NCBI GenBank assembly: GCA_041612035.1
Contig: JBFILX010000086.1
Location: forward strand, 1-8,636
Length of the DNA stretch: 8,636 bases
DNA from: SZUA-320 sp041612035
GTDB taxonomy: Bacteria; Gemmatimonadota; Gemmatimonadetes; Gemmatimonadales; GWC2-71-9
Direction: 5' to 3'
Numbering within the stretch: position 1 is the first letter of the stretch; each line of letters starts with the position of its first letter. Positions 1 through 6,117 of the stretch are shown here, in pieces. Below the pieces are notes generated by a model, which was not told where the DNA came from, searched no databases, and saw nothing but the letters and a program-made list of their open reading frames with translations. Made by a program: the position numbers and the translations under genes.

Positions 1-475
1 GGTGCCCGGTCCGCTCGAGAAAGCGGCGGATCTCCGCCTGCTCGAGGACCAGGGTCGCGGTGTTGACGAGGGGGTGGCACCGCCACGCCGGGGCCTCCCA
101 GACCGGGCGATCCACCACCAGTTCGACCGCGTGATCGGGGTCGTTCACCAGCCCCAGCACCGTCACCGCCCCGGGGGTGAGGCCCAGGTGCCGGGCCAGC
201 CGCTCCGGCGAGCCGAGGCTCAGGCGGTCCCCGCCGATGGCCGGGGCCAGGGCCTTCAGGTCCACCGCCCGGTCACAGGAGGTGACCAGGAGCCAGTGGC
301 GCCGGCCCTTCCCGTCCCGCAGGAAGAGGTTCTTGGTCTGCACCCCCGGCACCGCCGCCGGCACCGCCCGCTCCACCTCCTCGCAGGTGTATACCGGCGC
401 GTGGTCGTGCCGCTGGTAGGGAATCCCCTCGGCGTCGAGCCAGGCGCAGAGTGTCCGGTCGTCAGTCATCGTCAT
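1..475 (-). CDS. YbaK/ProX-type prolyl-tRNA editing protein (prolyl-tRNA synthetase-associated domain protein), 3' end cut by window edge
   Basis: Reading the minus strand from the ATG at 475-473 gives 158 residues with no stop before the edge. This looks like a free-standing YbaK/PrdX (ProXp-ala) domain, a family that hydrolyses mischarged tRNA such as Ala-tRNA(Pro) in the cytoplasm, correcting errors of prolyl-tRNA synthetase. Seen in the sequence: an N-terminal WLDAEGIPYQRHDHAPVYT segment (12-30), the conserved lysine stretch TKNLFLRD (47-54), a GSPERLARHLGLTPGAVT helix-turn (88-105), a GLVND strand (108-112) and the late HPLVNTAT motif (134-141). Family members are about 160-175 residues and often end shortly after a FLxxxGH motif like the one at 152-158, so probably only about ten residues are missing. 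A second in-frame ATG lies at 469-467. A GGAG sits 4 nt before the first ATG and 10 nt before the second, so the exact start is open. It is transcribed divergently from the next gene. The family call is firm; the exact tRNA substrate is inferred. Confidence 0.88.
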   Translation of the reverse strand, partial: MTMTDDRTLCAWLDAEGIPYQRHDHAPVYTCEEVERAVPAAVPGVQTKNLFLRDGKGRRHWLLVTSCDRAVDLKALAPAIGGDRLSLGSPERLARHLGLTPGAVTVLGLVNDPDHAVELVVDRPVWEAPAWRCHPLVNTATLVLEQAEIRRFLERTGH

Positions 476-628
476 GGCGCTCCGAACCTACTGGCCCGCC
501 GCAGGGGCAGCCAGCCGAGGGGCCGTGCCGCCCGGTGCTGGTGCTAGCGGCGCGCGGGTCCCATGTTGGTCCCAGGCGGCGACCCGTCCCCGCGGGCCGC
601 CACCCCACCCCTCAAGACGGAGCGACTC
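476..628. other. Divergent intergenic spacer (153 bp)
   Basis: This lies between the start of the minus-strand editing protein and the start of the plus-strand membrane protein, so it should hold promoters for both. I see no convincing -35/-10 pair on either strand in this GC-rich stretch. A short dyad, CGGGTC (555-560) and GACCCG (581-586), is present with a 20-nt spacer. It is too short to assign a role. Confidence 0.5.
619..622 (+). promoter_or_regulatory. Shine-Dalgarno GGAG deciding the start at 629
   Basis: GGAG is followed by a 6-nt spacer and ATG at 629. The reading frame is open upstream to about 563, but codons before 629 encode a proline- and arginine-rich stretch with no homology signal. 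The site and the typical membrane-protein N-terminus after it favour 629 as the start. Confidence 0.7.
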
Positions 629-1057
629 ATGCACAGGAAGTTCCTGCTGTCCTGGCTGGCGGTGTTCGTCGTCTGGATGCTCGGCAGCTTCGCCGTCCAC
701 GGCGCGTGGCTGGGCGCCGACTACGCCGCCATGCCGGAGATGTTCCGGTCGGAGGCCGAAAGCGGGGCCTACATGCCCTACATGCTGGTGGGCCACATCC
801 TCATGGCCGGCGCCTTCGTCTGGATCTACCAGCGCGGGGTCGAGGCGACGCCCTGGATGTGGCAGGGAATCCGGTTCGGGCTCGCCATCATCTTCCTCGC
901 GGTGGTTCCGACCTATCTCATCTACTTCGCGGTGCAGCCGATGCCCGCCAACATGGTGGCCAAGCAGATCCTCGGCGACGCGATCCTGGTCCTGGTGCTG
1001 GGCGTGCTGGTGGCGGGCATGAACCAGCGGACGGCCGGCGCGTCCATGGCGACGTAA
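629..1057 (+). CDS. Small four-helix integral membrane protein, uncharacterised
   Basis: The product has 142 residues and probably four transmembrane helices: about 5-23, 50-67, 81-103 and 114-131. A polar loop between the first two carries WLGADYAAMPEMFRSEAES (27-45). Polar residues inside or next to helices (H24, H56, Q103, K112, D117) and the Pro-Thr-Tyr and Gln-Pro-Met-Pro turns (94-96, 103-106) look conserved rather than random. I associate the pattern (VWMLGSFAVHG, then GAFVWIYQRGVE, then VPTYLIYFAVQPMP) with a family of hypothetical membrane proteins scattered across environmental bacteria, but I cannot name a Pfam family or a function. The start at 629 has a GGAG 6 nt upstream. The gene stands alone, with non-coding DNA on both sides. 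The coding call is strong and the function is unknown. Confidence 0.85.
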   Translation: MHRKFLLSWLAVFVVWMLGSFAVHGAWLGADYAAMPEMFRSEAESGAYMPYMLVGHILMAGAFVWIYQRGVEATPWMWQGIRFGLAIIFLAVVPTYLIYFAVQPMPANMVAKQILGDAILVLVLGVLVAGMNQRTAGASMAT

Positions 1058-1067
1058 GGCGGGCCGC

Positions 1068-1083
1068 CGGGCCGGGTGGCCCG
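1068..1083 (+). terminator. Short GC hairpin after the membrane-protein gene, possible weak terminator
   Basis: CGGGCC (1068-1073), loop GGGT and GGCCCG (1078-1083) form a 6-bp perfect stem starting 10 nt after the TAA at 1055-1057. Position and stem strength fit a terminator, but there is no T-tract. In DNA this GC-rich, such a stem can also occur by chance. Confidence 0.25.
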
Positions 1084-1113
1084 ACGGGCAGGGGGCCGCC
1101 CGAGGCGGACCGT

Positions 1114-1165
1114 TGGTCACCGCCCTCGCACCGTGGCCCCCGCGTCGCGCGAGCAGCGGTGACCA
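1114..1165. repeat. Nested inverted repeat, possible operator pair or RNA hairpin
   Basis: The outer arms TGGTCACCGC (1114-1123) and GCGGTGACCA (1156-1165) are perfect 10-bp complements. Inside them, CTCGC (1125-1129) and GCGAG (1149-1153) are also complementary, leaving a small 1-by-2 internal loop and a 19-nt apical loop. Each outer arm contains a GGTNACC half-palindrome, and the arm centres are 42 bp apart, close to four helical turns. It lies about 135 bp before the propeller gene. It could be a regulator binding site, a structured leader or a terminator without a T-tract. The sequence alone does not decide. Confidence 0.5.
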
Positions 1166-1206
1166 TGTGGTCCGCGAGGGCGGATCCCCTGCCCGGAGGG
1201 ACAGGA

Positions 1207-1232
1207 CCCGGCCCGGCGAGGTAGAGGCCGGG
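1207..1232. repeat. 7-bp inverted repeat upstream of the propeller gene
   Basis: CCCGGCC (1207-1213) and GGCCGGG (1226-1232) are perfect complements with a 12-nt loop, ending 67 nt before the ATG at 1300. It may be a leader hairpin. Given the base composition it may also be chance. Confidence 0.25.
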
Positions 1233-1299
1233 TAGCGCCGGACGCCGTGCCGCGATACGGTTCGGGGCCATCCGTCACCCCAGCCCCGGACCGGTCACG

Positions 1300-4200
1300 A
1301 TGCGTTTCGCGCTCCTCGCCGCCGCCCTGCTGCTCCTCCACCCGTTCCACGCCGAAGCCCAGGACACCGCCGCGGTCCGCCGCGCCATCGGCGCCCTGCC
1401 GGTCCGGAGCATCGGCCCCGCCTTCATGGGCGGCCGGATCGCCGACGTGGAGGTCCACCCGACGAACCGGGCCACCTGGTACGTGGCGGTCGGCTCGGGC
1501 GGGGTGTGGAAGACGGTGAACGGCGGGGCCACCTGGACCCCGCTCTTCGACGACCAGCCCCGCTACTCGATCGGCGAGATCACCCTCGACCCCGGGAACC
1601 CCGAGGTCGTCTGGGTCGGCACGGGCGAGAACGTGAGCGGACGCCACGTGAGCTGGGGCGACGGGGTCTACCGCAGCCGCGACGGGGGCCGCACCTGGCA
1701 GCAGATGGGGCTCCCCAACTCCCAGCACATCGGCCGCATCCTGGTGGACCCGCGGGACGGCAACGTGGTGCTGGTGGCCGCGGAAGGGCCGCTCTGGTCC
1801 GCGGGGGGTGACCGGGGGGTGTACCGCAGCACCGACGGCGGCGCCACCTGGACCCGCACCCTGCACGTCGACGAGCACACCGGCGTCACCGACCTCGAGT
1901 TCGACCCGTCGAACCCCGACGTGCTCTACGCCGCCGCCTACCAGCGCCGGCGCCACGCCTGGGGCTTCCTGGCGGCGGGCCCGAAGTCGGGCATCTGGAA
2001 ATCCGCCGACAACGGGAAGACCTGGCGCCAGGTGACGACCGGGCTCCCGAAAGGCGATGTGGGGAAGATCGGGCTCGCGGTCACCCCCGCCGACCCCTCG
2101 CTGGTGTACGCCACCATCGAGGCCAGCGAGGAGGAACGCGGGTTCTACCGCTCCACCGACCGGGGGGAGAGCTGGGAGAAGCGGAACGGCTACATCTCGG
2201 GCGGCACCGGGCCCCACTACTACCAGGAGATCGAGGCGTCGCCCACCGACCCGCACCGGGTCTACCAGATGGACGTCTTCCTGCACGTGACCCGGGACGG
2301 CGGGGCCACCTTCGCGATGCTGGAGACCGGCCGCACCAAGCACAGCGACAACCACGCCCTCTGGATCGACCCGGATGACGGGCGGCACCTGCTGGTCGGG
2401 ACCGACGCGGGGCTGTACGAGAGTTTCGACGAGGGAGCCACCTGGCGGCACTTCCCCAACCTTCCCGTCTCCCAGTTTTACAAGATCGCCCTCAACAACC
2501 GCGAACCGTTCTACGACGTGCTGGGCGGGACCCAGGACCTGGGCACCCTGCACGGGCCCACCCGCACCACCAACCGGGACGGGATCCGGAACCAGGACTG
2601 GTACGTGCCGCTCGGCGCCGACGGCCACGGGGCCGCGTTCGACCCGCGGGACCCCGACCTCATGTACCTCGAGTGGCAGCAGGGAAATCTCTACCGCAAG
2701 CACCGGCGCAACGACGAGGAGCTGAGCATCAAGCCCCAGCCGGCGGCCGACGACCCGCCGGAGCGGTACAACTGGGATGCCCCGATCCTGGTGAGCCCCC
2801 ACAACCCCGACCGGCTCTGGTTCGGGACCCAGCGGCTGTGGCGCAGCGACGACCAGGGGAACACCTGGACCCCGGTGAGCGGCGACCTCACCCAGGGCCA
2901 GAACCGGTACGAGCTGCGGTTCATGGGCCGGGTCTGGGGGCTGGACGCCCTGTACGACCACGGGGCCATGTCGAAGTGGGCCACCCTCACCGCGGTGTCG
3001 GAGTCGCCGGTGCAGGAAGGGGTGCTGGTGACGGGGAGCGACGACGGGCTGGTGCACGTCTCGCCCGACGGGGGCCGCACCTGGACCCGGGCCGCCGCGC
3101 TGCCGGGCCTGCCGCCCACCTCCTACGTGAACGACGTCGAGGCCTCGCTGCACGACGCGCGCACCATCTACGTGGCGGCCGACGCGCACAAGATCGGGGA
3201 CTTCAGTCCGTACGTATACGAAAGCACCGACCTGGGCCGGACCTGGCGCTCGATCGCGGGCGACCTGCCCCGGGGGACCATCGTGTGGGCCGTGCAGCAG
3301 GACCACGTCCGGCCCGACCTGCTCTTCGCGGGCACCGAGTTCGGGCTCTACGTCACCCTCAACGGGGGCGTCAACTGGCACAAGCTGAGCCACGGGGTGC
3401 CGACGATCAGCTTCCGCGACCTCAAGATCCATCGCCGCGACAGCGACCTGGTGGGGGCCACCTTCGGCCGCGGGATCTACGTGCTGGACGACTACGCGCC
3501 GCTCCGCGGGATGGCGGCCGGCGCGCTCGCAACCGAGGCGACCCTCTTCCCGGTCCGCGACGCCTGGTGGTACGTCCCCTACCAGCCCGGCCAGGCACCG
3601 GGCCGGCCCGAACTGGGGAGCGACGACTTTACGTCGCCCAATCCGCCCCACGGGGCCCTCCTCACCTATTACCTGCGCGAGGCACCGACCACCGCGCGCG
3701 AGGCGCGCCAGGCGAGCGAAAAGGCCCTGCGCGAGCGGGGGGCCGACGTGCCCTTCCCCGGCTACGAGCGGCTCCGCGAGGAGGCGCTGGAGCAGGGACC
3801 CCGCGCGGTGCTGCTGGTGAGCGACGCCGCGGGCCGGCCGGTGCGCTGGATCGAGGGGCCCGCGAAAGCGGGGCTCCACCGGGTGAACTGGGACCTGCGC
3901 GGCCCCAGCCCCGATCCGGTGGACCTGCGGCCGGCCGGGTGGCGGGCGCCCTGGAGCGACCAGCCCACCGGGCCCATGGCGGCCCCCGGCCAGTACTCCG
4001 CCCAGCTCATGCTCATCTCCGCCAACGGGGTGCGCCGGCTCGGCGCCCCGCAGCGCTTCGAAGTGAAGCCCGTGCCCGGCCTCAACCCCGGCACCGACTT
4101 CGCCGCGGTGGCCGCCTTTCAGCAGGAGACGGCCGACCTGCTCCGCCAGGTGGCGGGCCTCGGCATGGAGGTGTCGCGGGTGCGGGACCAGCTGCGCCAC

Positions 4201-4560
4201 ATGCGGGCCGCGCTCGTGCGCACCCCGCGGGCCGACCCCGCGCTCTACGGTCGGGTGGACTCGCTCACCGCGGCCGTGGCGGCCATCGACCTCCGGCTCA
4301 ACGGCGACCCGGCCCGGGCCCGGCTCGAGGAGCCCGACCTGCCGTCGGTGCGGGGCCGCGTAGGGCAGGTGGCCAGCGGGCACTGGGGCACCACCCAGAT
4401 GCCGACCGCCACCCAGCGGCGGGACGTGGAGATCGCGCGGACCGGGTACCAGGCGCTGGCGGGTGAGCTCGGCGCGCTGGCGGCCGGCCCCCTCGCGCGA
4501 CTGGAGGCCGACCTGGCCGCCGCGGGCGCCCCGTGGACGCCGGGCCGGCGGATACCGTAA
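1300..4560 (+). CDS. Secreted Asp-box (BNR/VPS10-sortilin-like) beta-propeller protein, often named glycosyl hydrolase
   Basis: The product has 1086 residues. Residues 1-20 form a clear signal peptide (basic start, long Leu/Ala core, likely cut after AEA), so the mature protein is exported. Residues about 60-720 carry eleven Asp-box-like repeats (S/T-x-D/N-x-G-x-T/S-W). Their final Trp/Phe residues are at 79, 133, 184, 242, 292, 338, 382, 523, 595, 649 and 693, enough for two propellers. Between them lies a family-typical segment, DVLGGTQDLGTLHGPTR (405-421). Residues about 730-900 look like a beta-sandwich domain ending in VNWDLR (862-867). Residues 934-1075 are mostly helical and may form coiled coil. 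The last eight residues, WTPGRRIP, resemble the usual end of this family. Asp boxes are structural, so the common name glycosyl hydrolase is not evidence of catalysis; binding or peptidase-associated roles are equally possible. Only a weak GGA lies before the ATG. The next gene starts 31 nt later. Confidence 0.9.
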   Translation: MRFALLAAALLLLHPFHAEAQDTAAVRRAIGALPVRSIGPAFMGGRIADVEVHPTNRATWYVAVGSGGVWKTVNGGATWTPLFDDQPRYSIGEITLDPGNPEVVWVGTGENVSGRHVSWGDGVYRSRDGGRTWQQMGLPNSQHIGRILVDPRDGNVVLVAAEGPLWSAGGDRGVYRSTDGGATWTRTLHVDEHTGVTDLEFDPSNPDVLYAAAYQRRRHAWGFLAAGPKSGIWKSADNGKTWRQVTTGLPKGDVGKIGLAVTPADPSLVYATIEASEEERGFYRSTDRGESWEKRNGYISGGTGPHYYQEIEASPTDPHRVYQMDVFLHVTRDGGATFAMLETGRTKHSDNHALWIDPDDGRHLLVGTDAGLYESFDEGATWRHFPNLPVSQFYKIALNNREPFYDVLGGTQDLGTLHGPTRTTNRDGIRNQDWYVPLGADGHGAAFDPRDPDLMYLEWQQGNLYRKHRRNDEELSIKPQPAADDPPERYNWDAPILVSPHNPDRLWFGTQRLWRSDDQGNTWTPVSGDLTQGQNRYELRFMGRVWGLDALYDHGAMSKWATLTAVSESPVQEGVLVTGSDDGLVHVSPDGGRTWTRAAALPGLPPTSYVNDVEASLHDARTIYVAADAHKIGDFSPYVYESTDLGRTWRSIAGDLPRGTIVWAVQQDHVRPDLLFAGTEFGLYVTLNGGVNWHKLSHGVPTISFRDLKIHRRDSDLVGATFGRGIYVLDDYAPLRGMAAGALATEATLFPVRDAWWYVPYQPGQAPGRPELGSDDFTSPNPPHGALLTYYLREAPTTAREARQASEKALRERGADVPFPGYERLREEALEQGPRAVLLVSDAAGRPVRWIEGPAKAGLHRVNWDLRGPSPDPVDLRPAGWRAPWSDQPTGPMAAPGQYSAQLMLISANGVRRLGAPQRFEVKPVPGLNPGTDFAAVAAFQQETADLLRQVAGLGMEVSRVRDQLRHMRAALVRTPRADPALYGRVDSLTAAVAAIDLRLNGDPARARLEEPDLPSVRGRVGQVASGHWGTTQMPTATQRRDVEIARTGYQALAGELGALAAGPLARLEADLAAAGAPWTPGRRIP

Positions 4561-4580
4561 CGCAGGCCACGGACCCCAAG

Positions 4581-4585
4581 GGAGG
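4581..4585 (+). promoter_or_regulatory. Strong Shine-Dalgarno GGAGG deciding the start at 4592
   Basis: GGAGG, preceded by AAG, is followed by a 6-nt spacer and ATG at 4592. It is the best ribosome binding site in the window. The same frame is open upstream into the end of the propeller gene, but this site places the start after that gene's stop. Confidence 0.8.
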
Positions 4586-4591
4586 TTCCTC

Positions 4592-5104
4592 ATGGCACCG
4601 GACGCGCGCGGCTGGCGGCAGGGACTGGTGGTCGGGCTCATCGCCTACGCGGCGGTGGCCGCGTTCTACACGGCGTTCGACCTGCTCGCCGCCCGGGGGC
4701 CGCTGTACACCGTCCACTTCCTCGGGGTCGCGGCATTCCGCGGGCTCCGCGATCCGGTGGTGCTCCAGTACCCGCTTCAGCTCGACCTCCCGGCCATCTT
4801 CTGGTACAACGCCATGCATCTGGCGCTCTCCCTGGCCATCGGGCTGGTGGTGGTGGGGCTGGTGGACCGGGCCGAACGATATCCGGCACAGGCGCGGCTC
4901 ATGCTGGGCGTGATCGTGGCCGGGTTCGTGGTCACCGTGCTGGCGGTGGGCTGGCTCACGGCACCGATGCGCCCGGTTCTCCCCTGGTGGTCGATCGTGG
5001 TCGCCAACGGCCTGGCCACGGCGCTCGCCGGGGCCTACCTGCTGGGGCGGCGACCGGGTCTCCTCGGCCGGCTCGTCCGGCCGGCGCTGGTCCGGACGAC
5101 GTGA
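4592..5104 (+). CDS. Small four-helix integral membrane protein, uncharacterised
   Basis: The product has 170 residues with four likely transmembrane helices: about 11-33, 72-92, 102-123 and 132-152. A longer loop between the first two (34-71) contains HFLGVAAFRGLRDP and QLDLPAIFWYN, and may hold an amphipathic segment. The C-terminus (153-170) is basic and probably cytoplasmic. I recognise no characterised family. The size and four-helix layout resemble the membrane protein at 629-1057, but the loop motifs differ and I see no clear homology between them. It follows the propeller gene by 31 nt and precedes the next gene by 13 nt, so co-transcription is likely and a role at the envelope with those exported neighbours is possible. 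Function unknown. Confidence 0.85.
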   Translation: MAPDARGWRQGLVVGLIAYAAVAAFYTAFDLLAARGPLYTVHFLGVAAFRGLRDPVVLQYPLQLDLPAIFWYNAMHLALSLAIGLVVVGLVDRAERYPAQARLMLGVIVAGFVVTVLAVGWLTAPMRPVLPWWSIVVANGLATALAGAYLLGRRPGLLGRLVRPALVRTT

Positions 5105-5117
5105 CGACCGCCGCCCG

Positions 5118-6113
5118 GTGAGCCGGGCCCTCCGCGTCGTGACGGCCCTCGTCCTGGGGGGCGGGGCGGCAGGCGCGGCCTGCGCCCACCGACCGTCCCC
5201 TCCGCCGGAGTGCCGCCCCACCCTGGCGCCCCGCGCGGCGGGACCCCAGGTGTCGGACACCGCGTTCGACCCCGCCATCGCCTCGCCGGCCTTCACGCGG
5301 GGCATCGGGCCGGTGGTCCTGATCGACGAGGTCCATCACAACTACCACACCCGCGACGGCCGCTACGCCCCCTTCGCCCGGCTCCTCGAACGCGACGGGT
5401 TCGTCACCCGGCCGCTGGCGGAACCGTGGACTCGCGAGTCGCTGGCCGGGGCGAGCGTGCTGGTGGTGGCCAACGCCCTCGCGCCTCGGAACATCGACTT
5501 CAACTGGAACCTGCCGACCCCGTCGGGGTTCACCGCGGACGAGATCGTCTTCATCCGCCGCTGGGTCGAGCAGGGCGGGTCGCTGCTGCTCATTGCCGAT
5601 CACATGCCGTTCCCCGGGGCCGCGGCCGAGCTGGCGGCGGCGTTCGGGGTGCGGTTCCGGAACGGGTTCGCCACCGACCGGAGCTGCGGCGCCGACGAGC
5701 TGCTCTTCACCCGGGCCGACGGGACCCTGGCCGACCACCCCGTGACCCGCGGCCGCCGGCCCGGCGAGCGGATCGACGCGGTGCGCACCTTCACCGGCCA
5801 GGCGTTCCAGATGGCGGGGGAGGGCCGGCCGCTGCTGACACTGGGCGCGGGCGCGATGCTCCTCCTGCCCGACACCGCGTGGCGGTTCCGGGACGACACG
5901 CCGAGGGAGCCGGCGGCCGGGATGCTGCAGGGCGCGCTGCTGGAGGTGGGTCAGGGACGGGTGGCGGTGTTCGGCGAGGCGGCGATGTTCTCCGCCCAGG
6001 TGTCGGGGGCGGAACGGCGGCCGATGGGGATGAACGACCCCGGGGCGGGCCAGAACCCGCAGTTCCTTCTCAACGTGATGCGATGGCTCGTCCGGGCCAC
6101 AGGGCTCGAATAG
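5118..6113 (+). CDS. DUF4350-like exported protein, possible lipoprotein
   Basis: The product has 331 residues from a GTG start. The N-terminus MSRALR plus a hydrophobic stretch ending in GAAC (Cys22) looks like a lipoprotein signal, although Gly at the -3 position is atypical; otherwise it would be a normal signal peptide. The mature part has a flavodoxin- or amidotransferase-like alpha/beta pattern. A first strand VVLIDEVHHNYHT (66-78) leads to RYAPFARLLERDGF, then VLVVANAL, then FTADEIVFIRRWVEQGGS (138-155) and LLLIADHMPFPG (156-167). A late strand, GRVAVFGEAAMFSAQ (280-294), leads to a C-terminal LNVMRWL helix. This order matches proteins annotated as DUF4350 or GldG-like, where no reaction is known and the fold may only bind partners. 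No Shine-Dalgarno is visible before the GTG, which lies 13 nt after the preceding stop, so translation may be coupled. An alternative GTG at codon 8 would remove the positive N-region. The fold call is moderate and the function is unknown. Confidence 0.75.
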   Translation: MSRALRVVTALVLGGGAAGAACAHRPSPPPECRPTLAPRAAGPQVSDTAFDPAIASPAFTRGIGPVVLIDEVHHNYHTRDGRYAPFARLLERDGFVTRPLAEPWTRESLAGASVLVVANALAPRNIDFNWNLPTPSGFTADEIVFIRRWVEQGGSLLLIADHMPFPGAAAELAAAFGVRFRNGFATDRSCGADELLFTRADGTLADHPVTRGRRPGERIDAVRTFTGQAFQMAGEGRPLLTLGAGAMLLLPDTAWRFRDDTPREPAAGMLQGALLEVGQGRVAVFGEAAMFSAQVSGAERRPMGMNDPGAGQNPQFLLNVMRWLVRATGLE

Positions 6114-6117
6114 AACG

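Larger units (their letters stand above)
1058..1299. other. Intergenic spacer with GC-rich dyads (242 bp)
   Basis: No plausible gene is visible in this stretch. Frames that stay open here have atypical proline/arginine/glycine-rich translations. It contains three dyad structures, listed separately (1068-1083, 1114-1165, 1207-1232). It should hold the end of the preceding transcript and the promoter of the downstream gene run. None of the dyads is followed by a T-tract and no clear sigma-70 promoter can be read. Confidence 0.55.

Noticed and set aside
271..287. Palindrome GGTCAC-AGGAG-GTGACC inside the editing gene
   Set aside because: It shares the GGTNACC core with the dyad at 1114-1165, but it is within coding sequence encoding a normal family segment, and such cores are frequent in GC-rich DNA. 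I found no reason to treat it as a functional site.
2..547. A 181-codon plus-strand frame at the left edge
   Set aside because: It overlaps the minus-strand YbaK/ProX-like gene, whose translation has family motifs. The plus-strand translation is low-complexity and has none.
2673..4466. A 597-codon plus-strand frame inside the propeller gene
   Set aside because: It is an out-of-frame shadow with Ala/Arg/Gly/Pro-rich translation. The overlapping frame carries the clear domain pattern.
1117..4641. A 1174-codon open frame on the minus strand covering the whole propeller gene
   Set aside because: It is in exact antiparallel codon register with the real gene, so it stays open simply because the sense gene uses no TTA, CTA or TCA codons, which are rare in such GC-rich DNA. 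Its translation is rich in Gly, Pro, Val, Arg and His with no recognisable domain, while the sense product has a signal peptide and Asp boxes.
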